Positions 25,972 through 35,398 of a stretch of 64,000 nt of DNA are shown piece after piece. The notes under the pieces were generated by a model. It saw only the letters and a list, made by a program, of their open reading frames with translations. It did no database searches and was not told the DNA's origin. How positions within the stretch are numbered: the stretch's first letter is position 1; every line of letters starts with the position of its first letter. Made by a program: the position numbers and the translations under genes. Location of the stretch: assembly GCA_016794625.1 (NCBI GenBank), contig JAEUGY010000096.1, positions 34,814 to 98,813 on the forward strand, read 5' to 3'. The DNA comes from Opitutaceae bacterium (GTDB lineage Bacteria; Verrucomicrobiota; Verrucomicrobiia; Opitutales; Opitutaceae).

Positions 25972-27095
25972 GTTCAGGTCCGCTCGGTGACGGACGGGGT
26001 CCGCTTCCTCCTGAGGCGACCCAGCTGCCGGCTCCCATCGTTTCAGGCCAGCCTTTCACGGCTTTGGCCCCCATGCAGGACGTCACCGATCTGGCGTTCA
26101 TGCAGGTCATCGCCTTCTACGGTGCTCCCGACTTCTTTTTCACCGAGTTTTTCCGCGTTCACTCTCAGTCCCGGCCGGAGAAACACATTCTGCGTTCGAT
26201 CGACGAGAACCGAACGGGCCGACCGGTCTTCGCCCAGCTCATCGGTGAAGACCTGATCCATCTTGAACGCACCGCCCGGGAACTCCTTCGGCACCCGATC
26301 GCGGGAATCGACCTCAACCTAGGCTGCCCGGCGCCGAAGGTTTACAAAAAGAACGTCGGCGGAGGACTGCTGCGCGATCCTGAACGAATTGACGAAATCC
26401 TCGGTCTTTTACGCGCCTCCGTGCCTGGACTGTTCACGGTGAAAATGCGCATCGGTTTCGAGGATACGCGACACTTCGACCGGATCCTCGACATGATCAA
26501 CCGCCACGGCGTGAACCTCCTCACGGTCCACGGCCGCACGGTCAAGGAGATGTACCGAAGCGACGTCCACTATGACGCCATCGGCCACGCCGCCACCCGC
26601 GTGAAGTGTCCGGTGCTTGCCAACGGCAATGTCACCTCCGCCAACACCGCCAGGCGGGTGTTGGACACCACGGGTGCCGCCGGGGTCATGATTGGCCGAC
26701 ATGCCATCCGAAATCCTTGGATTTTCCGACAATGCCGGGAGGCCTTTGCAGGAAAGACCCCCGTGGTGCTGCGACTCCATGATGTCCGGGAGTATGTGGA
26801 GCGTCTCTATCGCGCGACGTTCGCTCCGGACGTGCCCGAGGTTGCCCATGTGAATAAAATGAAGAAGTACCTCAACTTTGTCGGCCAGGGGGTGGATGCA
26901 ACGGGGTCATTTCTCCACGACATGCGCCGAACCCAAAGTGAGGCGGATCTCTTTGGCGTGTGCGACCGTCACCTGCTGGCCAACGGAGACGTACCCTTCG
27001 CGTTGGAACCGTACCCCGGCGTCATCGCCCGGCCCAACTGCGAAACGCCGGACAGCAACGCCGACGGCTGCAGTTTGGACACGATCACCGCCTGA
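25968..27095 (+). CDS. tRNA-dihydrouridine synthase
   Basis: The 375-aa FMN-dependent enzyme reduces specific tRNA uridines to dihydrouridine. It shows ALAPMQDVTDLAF at the barrel start, the catalytic Cys in LGCPAPKVYKKNVGGGLLRDP, the substrate-binding VKMRIGFED and LLTVHGRTVKEMY. The FMN phosphate site is in GVMIGRHAIRNPWIF. A C-terminal helical RNA-binding domain is present. The DusA/B/C subtype cannot be fixed by eye. The gene is convergent with sufT with a 31-nt spacer. Confidence 0.94.
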   Translation: MSSGPLGDGRGPLPPEATQLPAPIVSGQPFTALAPMQDVTDLAFMQVIAFYGAPDFFFTEFFRVHSQSRPEKHILRSIDENRTGRPVFAQLIGEDLIHLERTARELLRHPIAGIDLNLGCPAPKVYKKNVGGGLLRDPERIDEILGLLRASVPGLFTVKMRIGFEDTRHFDRILDMINRHGVNLLTVHGRTVKEMYRSDVHYDAIGHAATRVKCPVLANGNVTSANTARRVLDTTGAAGVMIGRHAIRNPWIFRQCREAFAGKTPVVLRLHDVREYVERLYRATFAPDVPEVAHVNKMKKYLNFVGQGVDATGSFLHDMRRTQSEADLFGVCDRHLLANGDVPFALEPYPGVIARPNCETPDSNADGCSLDTITA

Positions 27096-27126
27096 ACGCT
27101 CGCCGCTCCCAACCAGGACAACACAA

Positions 27127-27666
27127 TCACTCCAGTCCGAGTGATTTTCGACCTTCCGGTGAGATCATCTGCGGTGTCCAGATTGGGTCCCAAACAATGT
27201 GAACCCGGGCGGATTCCACGGTCGGCAGAGCGGCGATCTTCTGCCGGGCGTCCTCGGCGATCACCGGACCCATGCCACAGCCCTGCGCGGTCAACGTCAT
27301 CTTCACTTCGACCGCCGCACCTCCTGTCGGCGTCGCTTCCACCGCCAGATCATAGACCAGGCCGAGATCGACGATATTGACCGGTATTTCGGGATCGAAG
27401 CACGTCTTCAGAGCATCCCACACCCGTTGCTCACTGAAGTCGGCGGGGCCTCCAGCAGTCGGCGCCGGCACTTCGGCCAGGTTGAAGCCTTCAATGTTGC
27501 CGGCGTCACTTCGCGCAATGCGAAACAGGCCGCGATCCGTCCGGACGGTCACGTTGCCTCCGAGAGACTGGACCACGTACACATCGGTGCCCTTTGGCAG
27601 TTGAACCGTCTCCCCCGCCGGAATCAACGTGGCTGGTGTATCCGCCGATAAAATATGATTGGTCAT
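27127..27666 (-). CDS. sufT: Fe-S cluster assembly factor SufT (MIP18/DUF59 family)
   Basis: The 179-aa protein has an N-terminal domain (VQLPKGTDVYVVQSLGGNVTV) followed by the MIP18/PaaD-like domain with CFDPEIPVNIVDLGLVYDL, TLTAQGCGMGPVIAEDA and WDPIWTPQMIS. This two-part arrangement is that of SufT, which helps mature Fe-S proteins under demand. No other suf genes are nearby. The ATG at 27666 (MTNHILSADTP) was preferred over a longer non-ATG start. The sppA stop lies 42 nt upstream of this start, so the pair may be cotranscribed. Confidence 0.9.
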   Translation of the reverse strand: MTNHILSADTPATLIPAGETVQLPKGTDVYVVQSLGGNVTVRTDRGLFRIARSDAGNIEGFNLAEVPAPTAGGPADFSEQRVWDALKTCFDPEIPVNIVDLGLVYDLAVEATPTGGAAVEVKMTLTAQGCGMGPVIAEDARQKIAALPTVESARVHIVWDPIWTPQMISPEGRKSLGLE

Positions 27667-27708
27667 GGTGAGGTGCGTTGATCGTTTCCCTGCGGCGAAC
27701 GAGCACAA

Positions 27709-29529
27709 TTAATCGACCCGGACCTCCAGCGGCAAGCGTGCATAGACATGGCGAGAGTCGTTGAACTGCTCCAGCACGGCGGCCTGACTCTTGATCCGGT
27801 CGGCCAGCTGTGTCAGGAGCCCCGGGGAGGACTGCATTCCCTGAAGCACTTCGGTCAGCGCTTCCGCGAAGGGTTTGACCCGAGGATACTCCCGTACCGT
27901 ATAGGCGTCGCCGAGCCCCGCGCGTTCGGCGGCATGGCGGATGGCATCGTCCAAGCCGCCCAATTCATCCACCAAGCCCAGCTTGACTGCATCAGCACCG
28001 GACCAGACACGTCCCTGAGCCACCTGCTCAACGGCCTCCGGAGTCAACTTCCGTCCTTCGGCCACGCGAGAGACAAACTCCTGGTAGATCCAGTCCGCGT
28101 CGCGCTGAAACAATGCCAGCTCCGTCGCCGATTTCGGGCGAGACATGGAATACAGGTCCGCGAATCGCCCGGTCTTCACGATGTCAAATCCTACGCCGAG
28201 GCGTTTCGAGAGCCGCTCCACGTCAAACATCACAGAAAAGACGCCAATCGACCCAGTGATCGTGGAGGGCTCGGCAAATATCCGGTCACCAAATGCGGAA
28301 ATCCAATAACCTCCGGATGCCGCATAGCCCCCCATCGAAACGATGAGCGGTTTAGCCGCCTGCGCCAGCCGCACTTCACGCAAAATGTGCTCGGAAGCGG
28401 TGGCCGAGCCTCCCGGGCTGTTGACGCGCAATACGATGGCATCGACCTCCTTGTCCTGGCGAAGCCGGCGCAGCTCCTTGGAGAATCTCGCCCCACCCAC
28501 ATCCGACGGTCCCCCTTCCCCCTCGACAATGGCGCCCTCGGCATAAACCACCGCAATCCGACCTTTCTTCGCCTTCCCCGAGTCCTTGGCTTCAACCGTC
28601 GGTGACAAGTGTCGATCGCGGGCGATCCGCGAATACGCGGCAAGGGCGACCTGAGGAAAGGAATCCGCCTTCTCGGACTTTCCCGCGCGCGATTTCAGGT
28701 CCGTGATCACTTCGTCGAGATAGGCGATTCGCGTCACCAGCGAGGCCTCCAGGGCGGCACTGGGACGAATCATTCCCTCGCGATCAACCAGTGCCTGCAG
28801 CTGGTCAGGCTTCAGACTGCGTGCTTCGGCAATGTCATCCCGAACCGATATCCATAAGTCGTTGAGCAACTTCTGTAACTGCTCCCGACTCTCGTCGCTT
28901 AAGTCAGTCCGGGTGAATGGCTCGATGGCCGACTTATACTTGCCGACTCGCGCCACCTGCACGCCCACCCCGAGCTTGTCCAACGCCTCCGCAAAAAACA
29001 TGGGTTCACTCGCCAATCCCGGCATCGCAATCTGCCCATAAGGATCGAGCACCACCTCGTTGGCCATCGAGGCGAGGTAGATATCTCGAGTTCCCGCCAA
29101 CGTCAGATAAGCCACGATCGGTTTTCCGGACTCGCGGAACGCCTGCAAAGCCCCCCTCACTTCCTTCAGTGCAGCGAGACTCGACCCATAGCCATCAGAG
29201 GACATCCGCCCGGTCAAATAGAGACCGGAAATCCGACTGTCGCTGGCCGCGGCCCGGAGAGATCGAGTTATAGCCCTCAACTGCAACGACTTCGGAGCAT
29301 CTCCATCTTCGATGCCCTCAAAGATCTCCAGCGGGCCCAGACGTGGAGGGGCGTCTGAAATGTTCGCGGTCAGATCAAACACCAAGTAACTGCCGGCGGG
29401 CACGGTCACGGGCTTGTTGCCCATGCTCGCCATGACTCCCAGCACCCCCAGCCCAATCAAGAAGAGTCCAACGACGAACAAGAAAAGCGCCACCATCGTC
29501 CCGAGGAGCGAGGCGAAGAAAGTTTTCAT
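27709..29529 (-). CDS. sppA: Signal peptide peptidase SppA, 67-kDa type
   Basis: The 606-aa membrane-anchored serine protease degrades cleaved signal peptides. An N-terminal membrane helix (ALFLFVVGLFLIGLGVLGVMASM) precedes two tandem ClpP-like domains. The catalytic Lys lies in RVGKYKSAIEPF in the first repeat and the nucleophile Ser in SMGGYAASGGYWIS in the second, as in E. coli SppA. The ATG at 29529 directly precedes the anchor. The upstream spacer (29530-29660) separates it from a divergent gene. Confidence 0.95.
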   Translation of the reverse strand: MKTFFASLLGTMVALFLFVVGLFLIGLGVLGVMASMGNKPVTVPAGSYLVFDLTANISDAPPRLGPLEIFEGIEDGDAPKSLQLRAITRSLRAAASDSRISGLYLTGRMSSDGYGSSLAALKEVRGALQAFRESGKPIVAYLTLAGTRDIYLASMANEVVLDPYGQIAMPGLASEPMFFAEALDKLGVGVQVARVGKYKSAIEPFTRTDLSDESREQLQKLLNDLWISVRDDIAEARSLKPDQLQALVDREGMIRPSAALEASLVTRIAYLDEVITDLKSRAGKSEKADSFPQVALAAYSRIARDRHLSPTVEAKDSGKAKKGRIAVVYAEGAIVEGEGGPSDVGGARFSKELRRLRQDKEVDAIVLRVNSPGGSATASEHILREVRLAQAAKPLIVSMGGYAASGGYWISAFGDRIFAEPSTITGSIGVFSVMFDVERLSKRLGVGFDIVKTGRFADLYSMSRPKSATELALFQRDADWIYQEFVSRVAEGRKLTPEAVEQVAQGRVWSGADAVKLGLVDELGGLDDAIRHAAERAGLGDAYTVREYPRVKPFAEALTEVLQGMQSSPGLLTQLADRIKSQAAVLEQFNDSRHVYARLPLEVRVD

Positions 29530-29660
29530 CCCCTCAACCTATCGGGCTGGCGCCGGTCAGCTAGGTAAAAATCGAATCTATCTCCCCACGGAACCCACAT
29601 TCTCGCAGCGATGTTGCATCCGCGGGCTTTTCCCCAGTCGTGTTTCCTGCTAATGTGACG

Positions 29661-31217
29661 ATGAACCGGGCCACCACCATGACCGACCAAAAAGACCTGT
29701 TAACGACCAGTCGGAAAGCACTTACCGTCAACCTCGACGAACCCAAATACGGCACGTTTGCCGAGATTGGTGCGGGACAGGAAGTCGCCCGCCACTTTTT
29801 TCAGGCCGGTGCGGCCGCCGGAACCATCGCCAAGTCGATTTCAGCTTACGACATGACGTTCAGCGATGCGATCTATGGGAAAGCGCCCCGCTATGTCTCG
29901 AAAGAGCGGCTCGTCCTAATGCTGGATCATGAGTTCAATCTGCTCCGCGAACGACTGGCCGCCCAACGTGGGGATCGGACCACCTTTTTTGCCTACGCGG
30001 ACACGGTCGCGGCGAAGAGTTTCAAAGGAAACAACGAGTGCCATGGCTGGATGGGAATCCGCCTGCAGACGGAACCGAACGGTGAACCAAGCCAGATCCT
30101 CATGCATGTTCGCATGTGGGACAAAGAAAATGTGCTCCAACAGCAGGCGCTCGGCATCGTGGGGGTCAACCTCATCTACGGAGCCTTCTACTACCGCGAC
30201 GACCTGAAGAAGCTGATACAATCGCTGTCCGACAATGTGGGCGGCGACCGGATTGAAGTGGACATGCTGAAGTTCAGCGGTCCGGCCTTCAAGAATGTGG
30301 ACAATCGACTTACCTCGCTCCACCTCGTGCAGTTTGGACTGACCAACGCTGTGATGTTTGGCCCCGGGGGCGAAGTGCTGCAGCCGTCCGAGGTTCTCTA
30401 CAAGAAGGCAATTCTCGTCGAACGAGGCAGTTTCCGACCGGTGACCCATGTCAACGTCGACATGCTGAATTGCGCGTGCGCCCAGTTCGTTCAGGAACCC
30501 CTGGTCAAGGGGAAGGACACCGTGGTGCTCATGGAGATCACCATGAACAATCTTTTGGCGGGAGGCGACTTGGACGCGCAGGATTTTCTCTCGCGGGTGG
30601 ATCTGCTGGGGGACATCGGGCTCAACGTACTCATCTCCAATTATTCGGAATACTACCGGCTGACGTCGTACTTCCGGCGTTACACCAAGGAAATGATCGG
30701 CGTTCCGATGGGCATCAACAACCTGCTGGAGGTATTCAATGAGAAGTATTACGAGCACTTGGAGGGGGGCATTCTCGAAGCCTTTGGCCGGTTGTTCCGC
30801 AACGCAGTCAAGCTGTACATCTACCCCATGCATCAAGCGGCCTACGAACGCTACATTGCCTCTTCCAACCCTTCGACGGCAGCGCACAGCACCCCAACGA
30901 CCGCCCTCTCGGCCACGAACGCCTTTTCGTCCAGCGTAATGATCACCGCGAAAAATCTCCAAGTGGTGGATCACCTCCGCAACCTCTACGCCCATCTTCT
31001 GGAGAACCACTATATCGACTGTATCGTGGGGTTCGATCGGGAGATCCTGAATGTGTTTTCCCGCGATGTCCTGCAGCGGATCAAGGCAAACGACTCGACC
31101 TGGGAACGCATGGTCCCGGAGCCGGTGGTCAATGCCATCAAGAAGCGGGGATTGTTCGGATACCGCCCGGAAGGCCAAGGCAAGGTGGAAGCTGCATCGG
31201 TGGCTGCGAACGCCTAG
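29661..31217 (+). CDS. Conserved protein of unknown function (often loosely annotated in genomes)
   Basis: The 518-aa cytoplasmic protein starts with a conserved block (EPKYGTFAEIGAGQEVARHF, then AAGTIAKSISAYDMTFSDAIYG). It continues with YVSKERLVLMLDHEF, SEVLYKKAILVERGSFRPVT and SNYSEYYRLTSYFRRYTKE. I recall this arrangement from a widespread family that databases label inconsistently, for instance as a nucleotidyltransferase or receptor, without support. I see no nucleotide-binding or membrane motif. ATG 29661 and ATG 29679 are both possible starts. It precedes the DapF-like gene by 111 nt. Confidence 0.8.
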   Translation: MNRATTMTDQKDLLTTSRKALTVNLDEPKYGTFAEIGAGQEVARHFFQAGAAAGTIAKSISAYDMTFSDAIYGKAPRYVSKERLVLMLDHEFNLLRERLAAQRGDRTTFFAYADTVAAKSFKGNNECHGWMGIRLQTEPNGEPSQILMHVRMWDKENVLQQQALGIVGVNLIYGAFYYRDDLKKLIQSLSDNVGGDRIEVDMLKFSGPAFKNVDNRLTSLHLVQFGLTNAVMFGPGGEVLQPSEVLYKKAILVERGSFRPVTHVNVDMLNCACAQFVQEPLVKGKDTVVLMEITMNNLLAGGDLDAQDFLSRVDLLGDIGLNVLISNYSEYYRLTSYFRRYTKEMIGVPMGINNLLEVFNEKYYEHLEGGILEAFGRLFRNAVKLYIYPMHQAAYERYIASSNPSTAAHSTPTTALSATNAFSSSVMITAKNLQVVDHLRNLYAHLLENHYIDCIVGFDREILNVFSRDVLQRIKANDSTWERMVPEPVVNAIKKRGLFGYRPEGQGKVEAASVAANA

Positions 31218-31328
31218 TTCACGTCCGGGTGTCCGAGCGGCGAGGAAGGACCGTCTTCGTGGGGATCGAACTGCACCCGCGAGTTTCCGCTTTATTCCTC
31301 CGGACGGAAGACCCAGTCTGAAAGGGTG

Positions 31329-32180
31329 ATGCGCTTTGCGAAATACCACGCTCTTGGAAACGACTACCTTGTGCTCAACCCGGCGGATTTTCCCGCCTGG
31401 AAAGCCCCGACAGCATCGCAGATCCGGGTGATCTGCCATCGGAACTTCGGGGCGGGATCGGACGGGATCCTGTGGGGGCCGCTTCCGTCGAATCGCAGCA
31501 ACTTTGGACTCCGAATCTTCAATCCCGACGGCTCCGAGGCTGAAAAATCGGGCAACGGCCTGCGGATCTTCTCGCGCTATCTCTGGGACCAGCGCCTGAC
31601 CACCCATCCGACGTTTACGATCGAAACGCCCGGCGGTCAGGTCACCTCCGAAATCAAGGACAGCGGCCGCCTCATCACGGTTGATATGGGCTCCGTGAGT
31701 TTTCTCAGCACGAAGATACCGGTGACGGGGCCCGAGCGGGAGGTGCTGAACGAGTCGCTGACGGTCCTCGATCGCACGTTCGGGTTTTGCTCGGCCACCA
31801 TCGGCAATCCGCACTGCGTGATCTTGTTGCCGGAGATCTCGGAGACGCTCGCTCGTCGGTATGGCCCGGACATAGAGACTCACCCGCTCTTTCCGCGAAA
31901 AACCAACGTCCAATTTCTCAAGATTCTGGATCGATCCAATATCCAGATTGAAATCTGGGAGCGCGGAGCCGGTTACACCCTCGCTTCCGGCAGCAGTTCC
32001 AGCGCGGCCGCAGCGGTGGCCCACCGACTCGGACGGGTGGATCGCGACGTGACGGTACACATGCCGGGAGGGCAGATCGGTATCTCAATCGGTGATGGCT
32101 TTTCCATCCGCATGACCGGCACCGTCAACAAGGTCGCCGAGGGCAACTTGCACGAGGAACTCTTCGCGGTGACCGTGTGA
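31329..32180 (+). CDS. Diaminopimelate epimerase-like protein lacking both catalytic cysteines
   Basis: The 283-aa protein has the two-lobed DapF fold: FAKYHALGNDYLVLN at the start, CHRNFGAGSDGILWG, FNPDGSEAE, IGNPHCVI, and a C-terminal GAGYTLASGSSSSAAAA. In true DapF the catalytic pair is Cys in the CGNGxRC segment and Cys in the ACGTGA segment. Here they are Ser74 (KSGNGLR) and Ser220 (ASGSSSS). Epimerisation by the known two-thiol mechanism is therefore not expected, and another isomerase or binding role is likely. I chose ATG 31329 over GTG 31326. It leads into the exosortase-type cluster with a 69-nt gap. Confidence 0.85.
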   Translation: MRFAKYHALGNDYLVLNPADFPAWKAPTASQIRVICHRNFGAGSDGILWGPLPSNRSNFGLRIFNPDGSEAEKSGNGLRIFSRYLWDQRLTTHPTFTIETPGGQVTSEIKDSGRLITVDMGSVSFLSTKIPVTGPEREVLNESLTVLDRTFGFCSATIGNPHCVILLPEISETLARRYGPDIETHPLFPRKTNVQFLKILDRSNIQIEIWERGAGYTLASGSSSSAAAAVAHRLGRVDRDVTVHMPGGQIGISIGDGFSIRMTGTVNKVAEGNLHEELFAVTV

Positions 32181-32249
32181 GGAGCGTGCGCCCGACCGGA
32201 CCGGCTGGAATGCCATTGCCCAGGCCTTCGCCACCGTTAGGGTCGCCCC

Positions 32250-33773
32250 GTGCTTGGCTGGTGCACCGACTTTTTTCGCGCTCTCGTCGCGTTTCTCTAC
32301 TGGAACACCCAAAAATCGGTGTTTCGGCTCCGAGGCGCGAAAGGACCAGCGCCGTGTCAAAACTCAAGTGACTCCGGCCGTCCCTTCGAAACGACCTGTG
32401 ACGCGTGTCTACAGTGGAGTAGCCCCCTTCGCTTTAGGCGGGTCTGTCCGCTTCTCGTCCATCGGGCTGACGGTGCCTTCTGTTGTTCCGTGGGCGCCCA
32501 CGACGTGCGTCCCTTTTGGGGAAGGGCCGTGCTTGCTTACGGGGGACTGAGTGGTCTCATCTACGCGACGGGAGTACTCCTCGTCTTCGGGTTTCTCCGT
32601 TATCGCGGCTACGAACTGAATTTGCTGCAAGTCGGATGGCCCCCGGCGTGGAGTGACTTTGGACGTGCGCAATCACAGCTCTTCTACAAACGAGGACAGT
32701 CCGCGCTGCGCGCCGGACAGATCAATGAAGCCGTCCTCTCCCTTTCGATCGCCTACGAACGCGATCCCGAAAACGGTCCAGCGGGCTTGCTCCTCGCCCA
32801 ACTCTGGCAGACGACGCAGCCAGCTCTGTCCGACCGCATCTACTCCAGCCTGCTTCGCCACCCGCGCGATGATGGGATGGCTGTGGCGCAGACGTGGTGC
32901 GGGGCTCTGCTGCGTCGCGGGAACTTTCAGCAGATTGTCCGGGTCGCCGTGGAGGCGCTGAAAGCAGCCTCTTCGCCCTCTCCAGTCTGGGAACTCACGC
33001 TCTTGGAGGCCATCAGATTGAGTGCCGGTTCAGAGCTGGAGCAACCTCGTCTCCCCTCCGTGGAGGGACTCCCTGACACCGCTAAAGCCGTGCTGGACCG
33101 TGAGCACGTCCTCCGCACATCGCTGCAACCGGGGTCGCGGGCTCCGGCATTGGCTGAACTCGTGCCGGCCGCGCCCTCACCAGTTGCGGTGTACCAAATT
33201 GTGACGAGCCTCTTGCTTTCGGGACATGCGGCGGAGGCTCTCGCCTTGCTCGATCGCTTTGGCAAGGTCCTGGATACACGCACCCTGACCTCTCTGCGAC
33301 TCGACGGGTTCGCTGCGCAAGGCTGGTCGGAACTGCGCCAAATCGAGATCGACGCCCTCCTGGGCGCTTCGCCCGGCAGACCGGGAGTAGACATCGTCTG
33401 TGCACATTTGATTCGTTTTCCAGACACTGCCCTTTCGACACGTTTTTTCGCCCGGATTGATTCACGTCCGCCCCCCCTATCCTCCGAGGGGGCTTCAGCG
33501 ACCTATGCCGCTCTCTTCTGTCTCGCGGGCGTCGAAAAGAATGCGTCCCGACTCGAGCACTACCGCAAGCAACTCGAGTCTGTCTCCGGAGGCAGCCTGC
33601 CCGCACTCGCGGCGGTCGCGGACTTTTTTCTTGGTAAATCCACGGACAAGCGCCTGGGTTCGTTCCTGCCTTTTCTTCCGGCGGTCTCCAACGAAGTAGC
33701 CTGGTCGCTGCACAAGCTCAATCGGAAGGGACACTTTGACGTCCCAGCGAATTTGATACCGCGCAGTCCATGA
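32250..33773 (+). CDS. Cys-rich, membrane-anchored TPR-like protein of the exosortase cluster
   Basis: The 507-aa product (GTG start) has an N-terminal Cys-rich stretch (APCQNSSDSG, TCDACLQW, RVCPLL, AFCCSV) that looks like a zinc ribbon. One membrane helix follows at about residues 98-115 (LSGLIYATGVLLVFGFL). The rest is a long helical repeat region with TPR character (FYKRGQSALRAGQINEAVLSLSIAYERDP). It overlaps the exosortase start by 4 nt (ATGA). The role is unknown; by position it may scaffold or supply substrates to the exosortase. Confidence 0.7.
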   Translation: MLGWCTDFFRALVAFLYWNTQKSVFRLRGAKGPAPCQNSSDSGRPFETTCDACLQWSSPLRFRRVCPLLVHRADGAFCCSVGAHDVRPFWGRAVLAYGGLSGLIYATGVLLVFGFLRYRGYELNLLQVGWPPAWSDFGRAQSQLFYKRGQSALRAGQINEAVLSLSIAYERDPENGPAGLLLAQLWQTTQPALSDRIYSSLLRHPRDDGMAVAQTWCGALLRRGNFQQIVRVAVEALKAASSPSPVWELTLLEAIRLSAGSELEQPRLPSVEGLPDTAKAVLDREHVLRTSLQPGSRAPALAELVPAAPSPVAVYQIVTSLLLSGHAAEALALLDRFGKVLDTRTLTSLRLDGFAAQGWSELRQIEIDALLGASPGRPGVDIVCAHLIRFPDTALSTRFFARIDSRPPPLSSEGASATYAALFCLAGVEKNASRLEHYRKQLESVSGGSLPALAAVADFFLGKSTDKRLGSFLPFLPAVSNEVAWSLHKLNRKGHFDVPANLIPRSP

Positions 33774-35383
33774 CAACGCGACTCCCACCGTCTTCCGAGG
33801 AGACATTTGAGCCGGGGCGTCGTGACAAGCTTCTCGGGAGGATCGCGGTGCTCGGAACGCTCGTCGCCCTGACGAGCTGGGTGGTGTTCATGGCTCCGGA
33901 GTGGTGGAGAAACCCAGACCTGTCGCATGGTCTCGCCACGCCTCTTCTCTCCCTGCTCGCCCTGCAAGAGGCGCGCACGCGGGGAAGTGCAAGGTATCTG
34001 CCGGGTAATGCGACCACCGCGGGATTTACGCTGTTTCTGCTGATCGCCTCGCTCTCGATTCTCACGTTTTCGGGGTTGGTCGCCGCCGCCCTCGCCTGGT
34101 CCAACGCACTCGTCTCGTTTCTGCTGGCCACAGCGCTCACCACACTCATGGGCGCCGGTCTGACGGTGGCGGCCCAGACCTCCCTTCGCTGGATTCCCTT
34201 CAACTGGCCGGCCGTGGTCGCGTGTCTTGTCTGGTGGATGAGTGCACCCATTCCACCCGGAACCTACTCTCGCCTGTCCATCGCGTTACAAATGGGGGTC
34301 ACGCGAACGGTGATCGCATCGCTTCACCTCCTTGGCATACCGGCGCAACACGTCGGCAATGTCATCCAACTCTCCGCCACCCGCGTGGGTGTGGAGGACG
34401 CCTGCAGTGGAATCAGGAGTCTGGTCTCCTGCATCGTCGCCGCCCTGTTTATCTCGGCCACGCTGGTGCATCGCCCCTGGGCGCGCGTGGTATTGCTCAT
34501 CCTGGCTGCTCCGGTTGCCATCGCGATGAACTTTGTTCGCTCGCTGGTGCTGACACTGCTTGCCGCCCGCGGCTACGCGATCGACGGCGCCTTGCATGAT
34601 GTGTCGGGCTACGCGGTCCTGGTGGTCACGGCCTCGATTCTCGGTGCGTTTGCACTTCTGACCGGCAAATCAAAGTCGCCCCCGCCCAGAACACTGGCTG
34701 CGCCGGCGGGTGTTCGCCCGACCGGACTGCTGCGCGCCTACACCTCCTTTGTCGGAGCGGCGGTTGCCATCGTCGCCGGATTCGCCTTCGCCACGCAACC
34801 CGCCCCGCAGACGACGGCGCGTATCCCTGATCTGGACGGACTTTTGCCGGCGGAAGTTTCAGGGTGGAGGGTGGAAACCAGCACGGATTTGTACCGATTC
34901 AGCTCCACCTTGAGGACAAAACACCTCGCGCAACGTACCTACCTCAAAGATACGCCGACGGGCCCGCTTCAAGTCACAGTCTACCTTGCTTACTGGCTTC
35001 CCGGACAGGCCCCGGTGAGCCTCGTTTCGTCACACACACCCGATGCCTGCTGGCCGGGAGCAGGTTGGATGGCGAGCCCGGAACTTGCTCAACACGCACT
35101 CCTCACGCAGCCCCGCCTGGTGCCTCCCGCCCAGTATCGGCGCTTCGACCAGGGCGAGCTGTCGCAGCATGTCTGGTTCTGGCATCTGTACCGCGGAACG
35201 TTGGTAACCGACGTTGACCCCTTCTCACCGTTCAAGATGGTGGAGGTTGTCCTGCGCTACGGTATCCGCAGCCAGGGGGAGCAGGCCTTCGTGCGAATCT
35301 CCAGCAATCGCTCCTGGACTTTCCTCGAAACGGAGCCGTTGGTCGCGGAACTCTTGACGGAACTGCGCGCACTGGGTCTGTAG
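33770..35383 (+). CDS. Exosortase fused to C-terminal EpsI domain
   Basis: The 537-aa protein is a polytopic membrane exosortase (about residues 20-300) with the catalytic triad visible as Cys212 (VEDACSGIRSL), Arg257 (NFVRSLVL) and His276 (ALHDVSGY). After a Pro-rich linker and another membrane helix comes an EpsI/DUF3485 domain with HTPDACWPGAGW and HVWFWHLYRG. Exosortases cleave and anchor PEP-CTERM-type proteins at the cell surface. EpsI is often a separate gene and is fused here. No PEP-CTERM substrate is encoded in the window. The gene is translationally coupled to the TPR gene upstream. Confidence 0.92.
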   Translation: MTTRLPPSSEETFEPGRRDKLLGRIAVLGTLVALTSWVVFMAPEWWRNPDLSHGLATPLLSLLALQEARTRGSARYLPGNATTAGFTLFLLIASLSILTFSGLVAAALAWSNALVSFLLATALTTLMGAGLTVAAQTSLRWIPFNWPAVVACLVWWMSAPIPPGTYSRLSIALQMGVTRTVIASLHLLGIPAQHVGNVIQLSATRVGVEDACSGIRSLVSCIVAALFISATLVHRPWARVVLLILAAPVAIAMNFVRSLVLTLLAARGYAIDGALHDVSGYAVLVVTASILGAFALLTGKSKSPPPRTLAAPAGVRPTGLLRAYTSFVGAAVAIVAGFAFATQPAPQTTARIPDLDGLLPAEVSGWRVETSTDLYRFSSTLRTKHLAQRTYLKDTPTGPLQVTVYLAYWLPGQAPVSLVSSHTPDACWPGAGWMASPELAQHALLTQPRLVPPAQYRRFDQGELSQHVWFWHLYRGTLVTDVDPFSPFKMVEVVLRYGIRSQGEQAFVRISSNRSWTFLETEPLVAELLTELRALGL

Positions 35384-35398
35384 GGAACGCCCACACCT

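Noticed and set aside
29916..32060. A 714-codon open frame on the minus strand
   Set aside because: It lies antisense to two well-supported genes (29661-31217 and the DapF-like gene); its composition mirrors their codon bias and it shows no domain.
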